6,882 nt of DNA from assembly GCA_030648825.1 (NCBI GenBank), contig JAUSGU010000023.1, positions 1 through 6,882 on the forward strand, in the 5' to 3' direction. Positions 1 through 5,353 of the stretch are shown here, in pieces. The position numbers were made by a program, and so were the translations under genes. Source of the stretch: a bacterium. GTDB lineage: Bacteria; Patescibacteriota; Minisyncoccia; Phycocordibacterales; UBA6065. How positions within the stretch are numbered: the first letter of the stretch is position 1; each line of letters starts with the position of its first letter. The notes under the pieces are model-generated. The model was given only the letters and a program-made list of their open reading frames with translations, did not search any database and was not told the DNA's origin.

Positions 1-154
1 CCGCCGGCGAAAGCGTGGAAGTTTTTGGGTCTGAACAGAAGCCATATCCGATCGCCGGTGGTCTACCCAACCATTTATTTGTTTTTCTGAGCAACTGGCT
101 TCTGTGATTTGACAGTGGGGCCAATATCTTTTTGGTATCTCTGGTTATTTTCAT
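1..154 (-). CDS. Partial hypothetical protein (N-terminal 51 residues, runs off the left edge)
   Basis: An open minus-strand frame starts with ATG at 154-152 and has no stop before the window edge. It begins MKITRDTKKILAPLSNHR and continues through a basic stretch (LLRKTNKWLGRPP). The start is supported by a Shine-Dalgarno-like AGAAAGG at 167-161, six bases from the ATG. I do not recognise the family, and the visible part has no signal peptide or membrane helix. A competing plus-strand frame (3-107, ending TGA) covers the same bases but cannot be tied to any start. The gene is divergent from the methyltransferase at 323. The start and RBS are seen in sequence; that this is a real gene is inference, because only the N-terminus is present. 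Confidence 0.42.
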   Translation of the reverse strand, partial: MKITRDTKKILAPLSNHRSQLLRKTNKWLGRPPAIGYGFCSDPKTSTLSPA

Positions 155-171
155 GTTTAACCTTTCTGTTT

Positions 172-208
172 GGTCAGCTCTTTCGAGTTATTTCGAAGAT
201 CAGTGACC
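172..208. repeat. Imperfect palindrome in the divergent intergenic gap
   Basis: GGTCA (172-176) pairs with TGACC (204-208), and inside it TTTCGA (181-186) pairs with TCGAAG (193-198, one G-T) around a 6-base loop. The arms are separated by 4- and 5-base internal loops. It lies just upstream of the ribosome binding site of the partial minus-strand gene, so it could be an operator or a 5'-UTR hairpin. No T-tract follows on either strand, so it is not a terminator. Confidence 0.35.
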
Positions 209-229
209 TAAACATACTTAATCATATAT

Positions 230-266
230 GTAACGGTTGGTCAATATCACGTAATGGTTCAATATC
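230..266. repeat. Short tandem repeat, GTAAyGGTT(GGT)CAATATC x2
   Basis: Two adjacent copies occur at 230-248 (with an extra GGT) and 251-266, two bases apart. Related words (CAATGGTTC, TGGTCAATAT) recur just after the methyltransferase stop, around 828-857. The repeats could be protein-binding half-sites near the methyltransferase promoter, but two degenerate copies in AT-rich DNA may be chance. Confidence 0.3.
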
Positions 267-322
267 TTGGCATCTCTCATCACCTTGATGAAAAGGAGCT
301 TGTTGTATAAACTCTGCATATA

Positions 323-811
323 ATGAAAAGAAAGATAGAAAAAAGAGAAATTTTTTTGTTACTCCATGATGTCCGTTCCGTCTACAACGTCGGAGCCATA
401 TTTCGTACGGCTGATGCTGTGGGAGTTTCAAAAATTATTTTATCGGGATATACGCCGACACCCATTGATCGTTTTGGAAATCCGCGTCCCGATTTTGCAA
501 AGTGTTCCTTGGGGGCAGAGAGGAGTGTGGCTTGGGAATATGTAAAAAGCCCGGCAAAAATTTTGGATAATTTGAAAAAACAGGGGTTTGAAATTATTTC
601 GGTGGAGCAGAGCAAAAATTCTGTTGATTACAAAAAAATAAAGCCGAAAGGACGATCTTTAGTTATTTTTGGCACAGAAGTCTCGGGTATTTCAAAATCA
701 ATTCTAAAAAAATCCGATATCATTGCCGAAATACCGATGAAAGGAAAGAAGGAGTCTCTCAATGTTTCTGTTTCGGCGGGGATAGTACTCTACCGCTGGT
801 TTGATAAATAG
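323..811 (+). CDS. SpoU/TrmH-family (SPOUT) RNA 2'-O-ribose methyltransferase
   Basis: This 162-residue protein is expected to transfer a methyl group from S-adenosylmethionine to a ribose 2'-OH in tRNA or rRNA, acting in the cytoplasm as a trefoil-knot dimer. All three SpoU motifs are visible: motif 1 around residues 15-30 (HDVRSVYNVGAIFRTA, with N22 and R28), motif 2 at 114-124 (VIFGTEVSGIS, E119) and motif 3 at 137-157 (SLNVS at 145-149 in the knot). It has only the catalytic domain, with no N-terminal substrate-binding extension as in RlmB, so the target nucleotide cannot be named. The start at 323 is forced: an in-frame stop lies at 308-310, and the first motif follows 14 residues later. 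No Shine-Dalgarno lies at proper distance (AAAAGGAG at 291-298 is too far), while TATAAT overlaps the ATG. It converges on the minus-strand gene ending at 852, with 40 bp between and no terminator. Confidence 0.9.
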   Translation: MKRKIEKREIFLLLHDVRSVYNVGAIFRTADAVGVSKIILSGYTPTPIDRFGNPRPDFAKCSLGAERSVAWEYVKSPAKILDNLKKQGFEIISVEQSKNSVDYKKIKPKGRSLVIFGTEVSGISKSILKKSDIIAEIPMKGKKESLNVSVSAGIVLYRWFDK

Positions 812-851
812 TTTGATATGTTGATATGCAATGGTTCTGGTCAAGTTTTGG

Positions 852-1841
852 TCAATATGTGACAGCGTCCAAGACAGCGCCTTCGGCATCCATCAAACGA
901 ATGATTTCATCACTGTTTTTCCATAACTCGTTTGACTGATTCAGAAAAAGTCTCCATTCGTTGGAATAAAAATCTTTGTCGTTCTTGTGATCCGCTACAC
1001 AAGCATTGTAGTTCAATTTTTCCGCCAGGAAATCAACACAAATATTGGATAGGGTTTTTGCCGGCGCATCCTGAAATATTTTACAGCGCGGAATTTTCTC
1101 TACAAATTCGGCGCAACTAGTTTCTCTGTACGGTCCGTATGCCTTCAATTCATCGGATGGATAAGGACAGTTTCTATTCAAATCGGGAACATAGTTTTGA
1201 AATTGATCCAAATATCCCGCACATTTATTCATTCTGAAAGATGTTCCTATAGGCGAACGGCCGGAAGTGATGATGGCATGTCCACCTGGAGGTATGATAA
1301 CGTCAGTTTTGGCCGGAGAAGTTCCGAGAACGGGTAAATTTATTGCTTTTGGAATGATAATTGAAGTATTGAAACCTGTGCCTCGCAACACTAGACCGGA
1401 AATATTCTGGGCATTTTTTGTATAAGGGTCTATTTCTATACGGAGGTACTCCTCATCCGGATTTTTAGCTTTTGCTTCCACGGTATCCCCTAAATAGATT
1501 TTTTTGCCGAGAAGGGGAGTGACGCGAGTGTCTCTCACTTCTTTGATTCCTGAAAAAGTATCTCCTATCAGCAAACTAACCTCACGGAGGAAATTGCCCG
1601 GCGCTCTAGGTAAATTGAGCGTTTCGGTTTGTTTGGAGTCTTCTCCTTCATAGTACGTGCCATAAGCTCTACCACCATCGAGTGGTTGGGGTGGTTCTAG
1701 GTACGCGCCCTCATGAGCTGTTTCGCTCTGTGTTCCTCCTGTAAAAAACCAAATGAAACCGAGGAGCACCAGTCCCCATAGGAGCCAGCCGAATTGGCTA
1801 TGAAAACCCGGAGACTCTGGTTTGGAAAATTTTTCTGCCAT
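852..1841 (-). CDS. Membrane-anchored protein with a lamin-tail-like (LTD) domain and Cys-rich insert
   Basis: This 329-residue protein has one hydrophobic helix near the N-terminus (residues 18-34, GWLLWGLVLLGFIWFF). A Pro/Gly/Glu-rich linker follows (about 36-80), so the bulk is probably outside the cell. Residues 131-200 (EYLRIEID, ISGLVLRG, IIPPGGHAIITSG) and 295-329 (EWRLFLN, DEIIRLMDAEGAVLDAVTY) follow the strand order of lamin-tail domains, which end in a D-x-V-x-L-x-D-x-x-G-x-x-V-D pattern. Between them is an insert of roughly 90 residues with six cysteines (C207, C225, C243, C253, C268, C281), suggesting disulfides and an extracytoplasmic location. ATG at 1841 is preferred over the in-frame TTG at 1856: TATACT lies six bases before the ATG and overlaps the region after the TTG. 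It follows mutM by 25 bp. The LTD assignment is from pattern recognition; function is unknown, perhaps surface adhesion or scaffolding. Confidence 0.72.
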   Translation of the reverse strand: MAEKFSKPESPGFHSQFGWLLWGLVLLGFIWFFTGGTQSETAHEGAYLEPPQPLDGGRAYGTYYEGEDSKQTETLNLPRAPGNFLREVSLLIGDTFSGIKEVRDTRVTPLLGKKIYLGDTVEAKAKNPDEEYLRIEIDPYTKNAQNISGLVLRGTGFNTSIIIPKAINLPVLGTSPAKTDVIIPPGGHAIITSGRSPIGTSFRMNKCAGYLDQFQNYVPDLNRNCPYPSDELKAYGPYRETSCAEFVEKIPRCKIFQDAPAKTLSNICVDFLAEKLNYNACVADHKNDKDFYSNEWRLFLNQSNELWKNSDEIIRLMDAEGAVLDAVTY

Positions 1842-1847
1842 GGTATC

Positions 1848-1853
1848 AGTATA
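1848..1853 (-). promoter_or_regulatory. -10 box (TATACT) for the LTD-like gene, leaderless layout
   Basis: TATACT on the minus strand is followed by six bases (GATACC) and then ATG at 1841, so transcription would begin at or next to the start codon. No convincing -35 lies at 16-18 bases; that position falls in the end of mutM. The gene may also be co-transcribed from mutM. Confidence 0.5.
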
Positions 1854-1866
1854 CAATATTGCGCAT

Positions 1867-2796
1867 TTATTTCTTTGAAAGCTTTTGGTTCAGTTTCTGA
1901 TGAGTGTCGCAGAAATGCGCGCTCCTGCCACCTATTTTTATACGCGTAATCGTGCCTCTACAACCGGTTTTTTTACATTTTTCTCCTGTTTTTTGATAGG
2001 CGTTGTGTTTTTCCTGAAATTTACCACGTTCGCCCAGGATGTTTCTGTAGTCGGACATGGAGTCACCACCGAAATCTATGCCTCGCAATAACGTTTCTCG
2101 CATGGCCTTCCAAATTATGGGCCATTTTTTCTCGGGAATATTTTTTACTCGTTCCAATGGATGAATTCCGGCCCGCCAGAGTATTTCATCGGAATAAATA
2201 TTACCAATTCCAGAAATAATTTCATGATCCATGAGGACGGTTTTTATGGGACCATTCGGTTTTTTGGACAGAGTTTCTGTGAATTTCTTTGCAGTGAAAT
2301 TTTTTTCCAATGGTTCCGGTCCGTGAGCGGATAGATGGAGAGAATTCTCAATTTCACTGCTGTCCAAGAGCGTTACTTTGGCGAATTTGCGCATATCGGC
2401 CAGCACCATGCTCTCTCCGTTTGAAAAGTTGAGGACAAAATGAATGAATCTATTGAAAGGATCGTCGCGTAATGGACCAGCTTTGACAGCTTTCCAAGTT
2501 TTGTCGTTCTTTTCATATTTTCCATACATGACATGACCCGTCATCTTCATATGAATGAGAATTGTTTTATCATTGGACAAATAAATGAGTACATTTTTGC
2601 CGCGTCTTGACGCATCTATGATTTTTGCACCGAGAATTTCTTTTTTGAAGATTTTAAAGTATTTCGGATTTTTTATATTATCCGATTTTGCGTGAAAATG
2701 GCTGTTGTAGTCGGTCCAGATGTCTCTAATAATCAAACCTTTCGCGTGGCTGTTTATTCCATTGACTGTTGTTTGGACTTCAGGTAATTCTGGCAT
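1867..2796 (-). CDS. mutM: Formamidopyrimidine-DNA glycosylase (8-oxoguanine glycosylase/AP lyase)
   Basis: This base-excision repair enzyme removes 8-oxoguanine and formamidopyrimidines and nicks the abasic site. The product is 309 residues, slightly longer than the common 270-280. The start at 2796 is chosen over an upstream in-frame start at 2814 because the mature enzyme needs Pro directly after Met: the sequence begins MPELPEVQTT, giving catalytic P2 and E3. Other landmarks are the lysine in RRGKN (K67), HMKMTG (82-87), ADMRKFA (133-139, R136), the helix-two-turn-helix segment with GIGNIYSDE (196-204, N199) and GGRSAHF (289-295, R291). The C-terminal zinc finger is variant: C274-x4-C279 with C296-x2-H299, instead of Cx2C/Cx2C. 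The gene lies downstream of a terminator and has its own promoter. Family and activity are secure; the His zinc ligand is inference. Confidence 0.95.
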   Translation of the reverse strand: MPELPEVQTTVNGINSHAKGLIIRDIWTDYNSHFHAKSDNIKNPKYFKIFKKEILGAKIIDASRRGKNVLIYLSNDKTILIHMKMTGHVMYGKYEKNDKTWKAVKAGPLRDDPFNRFIHFVLNFSNGESMVLADMRKFAKVTLLDSSEIENSLHLSAHGPEPLEKNFTAKKFTETLSKKPNGPIKTVLMDHEIISGIGNIYSDEILWRAGIHPLERVKNIPEKKWPIIWKAMRETLLRGIDFGGDSMSDYRNILGERGKFQEKHNAYQKTGEKCKKTGCRGTITRIKIGGRSAHFCDTHQKLNQKLSKK

Positions 2797-2802
2797 GGCT
2801 TT

Positions 2803-2831
2803 AAAATACACCAAAAGCTAATAAGGCACAA
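2803..2831 (-). promoter_or_regulatory. mutM promoter, leaderless layout
   Basis: On the minus strand TTGTGC (2831-2826) and TATTTT (2808-2803) are exactly 17 bases apart. Six bases (AAAGCC) then precede the mutM ATG at 2796. No Shine-Dalgarno is present. The -35 overlaps the T-tract of the upstream terminator. Each hexamer matches consensus only partly (3/6 and 4/6), so support comes mainly from spacing. Confidence 0.45.
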
Positions 2832-2857
2832 AAAAAGCACACCGGATGGGGCGTGCT
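2830..2857 (-). terminator. Rho-independent terminator after the 119-residue gene
   Basis: On the minus strand AGCACGCC (2857-2850) pairs with GGTGTGCT (2843-2836), eight pairs including one G-T, around the 6-base loop CCATCC. A run of seven T follows immediately (2836-2830). It sits 21 bases past the stop of the upstream gene. Confidence 0.85.
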
Positions 2858-2878
2858 CGATGTGGCAGAGATGACGAC

Positions 2879-3238
2879 TTAGTTCCTCACAATCGTTTTT
2901 ATTGCGAGCCCATCAATCTGTAGGACACAAGAATCTTTGAAATTGATGGGGGTAGAAGGATTTTCTAAGAATTTATGAATCATATCACCACCGACGCCGG
3001 CCTCAAACAGAGCAAACAAGAGAGTTATCCATGTTTTTTCTTCTTGTTGGATGAGGAGTGCTAGAGTCAATTCGTTAAAGTCAATTTTGAGCCATCTGTT
3101 GATAATAGCGAGCCCCGTAGGAGTTATTTGACGTTCTGGTTTATTTTGTTTCAACTCTGCGAGAAGATCTTCTAGTAGACGCTCTCTCTGAATGCGTTTA
3201 CTGGTTGCTTCCATACTCTCTATAATGCCGAGGTCCAT
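2879..3238 (-). CDS. Hypothetical protein, 119 residues, unrecognised
   Basis: I do not recognise this family. The product has a charged, probably helical N-terminal half (ATSKRIQRERLLEDLLAELKQN, about residues 10-32), with a hydrophobic segment at about 66-84 (EKTWITLLFALFEAGVGG) too polar at its edges to be a clear membrane helix. No catalytic motif or cysteine pair stands out. The start is well supported: AAAGGA at 3249-3244 lies five bases before the ATG, one of only two good Shine-Dalgarno sites in the window. The gene is 54 bp downstream of the Mur ligase and ends at a strong terminator, so it may be the last gene of the ruvA/Mur transcript or have its own promoter. TTGACT at 3304-3299 with TAATCT at 3282-3277 is a weak candidate. 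It is probably a soluble cytoplasmic protein. Confidence 0.75.
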   Translation of the reverse strand: MDLGIIESMEATSKRIQRERLLEDLLAELKQNKPERQITPTGLAIINRWLKIDFNELTLALLIQQEEKTWITLLFALFEAGVGGDMIHKFLENPSTPINFKDSCVLQIDGLAIKTIVRN

Positions 3239-3292
3239 ATTTTTCCTTTCCTTTGGTTTTTGTGCTGACTTGTTATAGATTACTATCGATTT

Positions 3293-4558
3293 CTATTGAG
3301 TCAACTTTCTCAATTCTTCCCGCGCGACTTTGGCGTCACTCCACGGAATTTTTGTGTTGTTTGGTCCCATGATATATGGGTCGGTGCCTTTGCCTGTGAT
3401 GAGGACAGAATCGCCAGATATGGCTAGAGATAGGGCCAATTTAATAGCTTCACGGCGATCTATCACGATATGTGGTTTATTTTTTGTGATAGCTTTTGCC
3501 ATGTCCGTGATTATTTTCATGGGATTATCGTCATAGGGATCTTCGTTTGTGATAATTATTTCATCACATTCTCTCTCTGCGATTTTTGCCATCTCGTCCC
3601 GTTTCCAAGTGTCACGTCCGCCACCCGTGTTTCCGAGGACGCATATTCGCCGTGTGCTCTTGAAAATGTTGTAAAATTTCTGAAGCGAGTCGGGTGTATG
3701 GGCGTAATCAACCACAACGGTAAAATTTTGTCCTTCGTTTATTTTTTCCACACGGCCGGGAATCGCCGCGAATTTTTCCACGGCCAGTTTTGAAGTTTCA
3801 ATAGAAATGTTTTGGGTGTTTGCGAGAGTAATGGCCGAGAGAGTGTTCAAAATGTTGAATTCACCGGAAAGAGGAGATTTTATCAAGATTCCTTTTACCG
3901 TCATGGCAAAACCTTCTTTGAAAACATTGTATGGTTTTGCGTCATTCAGAGAGTATGTGTGTTTTTCAGTAAAATTTTTTGCTGAAAACCGATCCGACTG
4001 CTCGTCATCGGCATTTACGATGAGTATTGTCGGTTTCTTTTTTGATTTCGTGACAGCGTTCGCAATCGCGAGCTTGGCCGTCACGTATTTTTCGTATGAT
4101 CCGTGCGCTTCTATATGTTCGGGAGCGATGTTTGTAAAAATGAGAGCGTCAAAATCTATAAATTTGTGTCTGTGCATGAGGGCGCCCTGAGAAGTTACTT
4201 CCATCACTGCATATCCGCATCCGACATTTACCGCACGGCGCAAAAATCTCTGGATAAAAAACCGCCCGGGCATAGACATTTTATATAGATTGCTTTCTGA
4301 CAAGTCGCCGATTTTAAATCGGATCGTATTTGAAACCGCTGTTTTATATCCGGCTTCTTCCAGTATTGCATTTACGATTTCTGTCACGGATGTTTTACCT
4401 TTTGTACCTGTCACGGCGATCACTTTAATCTTACGAGAGGGGAAACGATACAGAATAGCGCCGAGAAAGGCCGTTAGATAATGATATATAGGCTGAGCCC
4501 AAGCAAATAATCGGGAGGGAATGAGCTTTTTGAAATTATATAAAATCGTATCAAGCAT
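3293..4558 (-). CDS. murE: MurE-like Mur ligase lacking the usual UDP-binding N-terminal domain
   Basis: An ATP-dependent amide ligase of the Mur family, expected to add an amino acid to a UDP-MurNAc-peptide in peptidoglycan synthesis. At 421 residues it is shorter than typical MurE (about 480-500). The P-loop GTKGKTS is at residues 51-57, preceded only by a hydrophobic segment (about 15-40) where MurE normally has a UDP-MurNAc-binding domain. MurE-type motifs follow: EVTSQGA (120-126), FTNIAPEHIEAHGS (141-154), the probable carbamylated lysine K162, GEFNILNTL (232-240), PGRVE (267-271), VDYAHTPDSL (283-292), GNTGGGRDTWKR (309-320), NEDPYDDNP (338-346) and GKGTDPY (389-395). The meso-DAP-specific DNPR is replaced by EDPY, so the amino acid added is unclear. 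The ATG directly follows the ruvA TAA, implying translational coupling. Alternatives are a MurT-like or other substrate-modifying Mur ligase. Confidence 0.85.
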   Translation of the reverse strand: MLDTILYNFKKLIPSRLFAWAQPIYHYLTAFLGAILYRFPSRKIKVIAVTGTKGKTSVTEIVNAILEEAGYKTAVSNTIRFKIGDLSESNLYKMSMPGRFFIQRFLRRAVNVGCGYAVMEVTSQGALMHRHKFIDFDALIFTNIAPEHIEAHGSYEKYVTAKLAIANAVTKSKKKPTILIVNADDEQSDRFSAKNFTEKHTYSLNDAKPYNVFKEGFAMTVKGILIKSPLSGEFNILNTLSAITLANTQNISIETSKLAVEKFAAIPGRVEKINEGQNFTVVVDYAHTPDSLQKFYNIFKSTRRICVLGNTGGGRDTWKRDEMAKIAERECDEIIITNEDPYDDNPMKIITDMAKAITKNKPHIVIDRREAIKLALSLAISGDSVLITGKGTDPYIMGPNNTKIPWSDAKVAREELRKLTQ

Positions 4559-5134
4559 TTATTTTCCAAGTGATTTAAGCGCTCGTTTTACACGTTCTCC
4601 CGTGTCTGTGACGGATTCTTCAACCGCTTTGAGAGCTTCACGTGCTTCGCGATGGCCATAACCGAGGGCTTTGAGCGCTTCCAGGGCATCCACTTCATCT
4701 CGCAGGGAAACGCTATCCGCGCCATTTGCCGATTCCGCCCCGAATTTGCCTTTGAGTTCTAATACTATTTTGTCGGCGATTTTTTTACCTATGCCGGAGA
4801 CTTTTGTCAGATGCGAAGTGTCGCCGGTTGAAACTGCTTTTCTGATATTTGAAACGGACGAAACGTTCAGGATACCCAGAGCCGTTTTTGGTCCTATGCC
4901 GGAAATAGAAATCAAAAGTTCAAAAAAATGAAGTTCGTCTCTGTCAGGAAAGCCATAGAGAGTTTGAGAATCTTCGCGGACGGCTAGATATGTCCATAGA
5001 GATATTTCTTTTCCTTTATGTAGTTTCTCTATTGTTGTGCCGGTGAGAAAAACTTTATAACCCAAGCCGCCGACGACGATTACCACCGATCGTTCCGCTT
5101 TGTCCAAAACTATGCCTTGTATATGTGTAATCAT
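4559..5134 (-). CDS. ruvA: Holliday junction branch-migration protein RuvA
   Basis: RuvA binds four-way DNA junctions as a tetramer and loads the RuvB motor in recombinational repair. The 191-residue product is full length. It has an N-terminal OB-fold (residues 1-62), including the acidic-pin region VREDSQTLYGF (52-62, E54 and D55). Tandem helix-hairpin-helix motifs follow at 77-86 (ISGIGPKTAL) and 112-120 (VSGIGKKIA), then a flexible linker (about 132-146) and the C-terminal RuvB-contacting three-helix domain (about 147-191, DALEALKALGYGHREA). The start MITHIQG matches the family N-terminus. It has no Shine-Dalgarno, and TATACT lies seven bases upstream. The usual partners ruvB and ruvC are not in the window; the next gene is a Mur ligase, coupled with no gap. 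Confidence 0.95.
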   Translation of the reverse strand: MITHIQGIVLDKAERSVVIVVGGLGYKVFLTGTTIEKLHKGKEISLWTYLAVREDSQTLYGFPDRDELHFFELLISISGIGPKTALGILNVSSVSNIRKAVSTGDTSHLTKVSGIGKKIADKIVLELKGKFGAESANGADSVSLRDEVDALEALKALGYGHREAREALKAVEESVTDTGERVKRALKSLGK

Positions 5135-5141
5135 CCATCAA

Positions 5142-5147
5142 AGTATA
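5142..5147 (-). promoter_or_regulatory. -10 box (TATACT) for ruvA-murE, leaderless layout
   Basis: TATACT on the minus strand is followed by seven bases (TTGATGG) and the ruvA ATG at 5134. The -35 region is only a T-rich stretch overlapping the tail of the upstream terminator. The position implies a transcript with zero or very few leader bases. Confidence 0.55.
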
Positions 5148-5162
5148 CAGCATTTGGAAAGC

Positions 5163-5190
5163 AAAAATACCGTCGTGAGACGGTATTTTT
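5163..5190 (-). terminator. Perfect 12-bp intrinsic terminator ending the candidate small RNA
   Basis: The 12-base arms (5163-5174 and 5179-5190) are perfectly complementary around a 4-base loop, with GC-rich centres (CCGTC/GACGG) and A5/T5 outer ends. It is symmetric, so it could act on both strands, but only the minus strand has a transcript leading into it. Confidence 0.88.
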
Positions 5191-5244
5191 GTAGGACCCA
5201 TTCTCAGATGTATTTCTGAAGCAAGGCTTTCGCCTCATGGGTGT
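5163..5244 (-). ncRNA. Candidate small structured RNA (about 82 nt), unassigned family
   Basis: The minus-strand segment has its own promoter, a compact fold and a terminator. P1 pairs ACCCAT (5242-5237) with ATGGGT (5201-5196). Inside it, P2 is GAGGC (5236-5232) with GCCTT (5227-5223), closed by a GAAA tetraloop. P3 is TTCAGA (5220-5215) with TCTGAG (5208-5203) around AATACA. Together they form a three-way junction, followed after five bases by the terminator. The predicted transcription start is near A5244. It does not match tRNA, SRP RNA, 6S RNA or a riboswitch that I know. It could be a free sRNA or a leader controlling ruvA-murE by termination; the lack of a visible antiterminator favours the former. 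The pairing and promoter are seen in sequence; expression and function are inference. Confidence 0.62.
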
Positions 5245-5250
5245 AACTAA

Positions 5251-5278
5251 AGTATATTATTGTTCGATTCATAGTCAA
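5251..5278 (-). promoter_or_regulatory. Promoter of the candidate small RNA (TTGACT-N16-TATACT)
   Basis: On the minus strand TTGACT (5278-5273, 5/6 to consensus) and TATACT (5256-5251, 5/6) are separated by 16 bases. This is the best two-box promoter in the window. It points at the structured segment starting near 5244 and lies back to back with a plus-strand TTGACA at 5282-5287. Confidence 0.75.
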
Positions 5279-5281
5279 TTC

Positions 5282-5310
5282 TTGACAGATCCGATATAAG
5301 TTATTAAATT
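5282..5310 (+). promoter_or_regulatory. Possible plus-strand promoter divergent from the small RNA promoter
   Basis: A consensus TTGACA (5282-5287) is followed 16-17 bases later by TTAAAT or TAAATT (4/6 each). It would give a leader of about 35-40 bases before the downstream ORF. An alternative -10, TATGAT at 5341-5346, lies seven bases before the second ATG at 5354 and fits the leaderless layout of the neighbouring genes. Confidence 0.4.
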
Positions 5311-5353
5311 TTCTTTAGAATTTCTTTATCTCTCTATTTATATGATTGTTTTT

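Noticed and set aside
3..107. Plus-strand frame reading toward a TGA at 105-107
   Set aside because: It could be the end of a gene entering from the left, but nothing recognisable is encoded. The minus-strand frame over the same bases has an ATG with a Shine-Dalgarno, so I preferred that.
222..431. Minus-strand ORF of 69 codons overlapping the start of the methyltransferase
   Set aside because: It overlaps the conserved SpoU motif 1 on the other strand, has no recognisable motifs and no ribosome binding site.
2797..2814. Upstream start for mutM giving six extra residues
   Set aside because: MutM needs Pro immediately after the initiator Met for catalysis. The upstream start would bury it, and that stretch contains the -10 box.
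3330..4481. Several plus-strand ORFs of 61-127 codons antisense to the Mur ligase
   Set aside because: The minus-strand frame carries every Mur ligase motif across this span; the plus frames are shadows without starts supported by RBS or promoter.
5132..5238. 34-codon minus-strand ORF starting MRRKPCFRN inside the small RNA
   Set aside because: It runs straight through the perfect terminator hairpin and ends on the ruvA start. The paired structure explains the sequence better.
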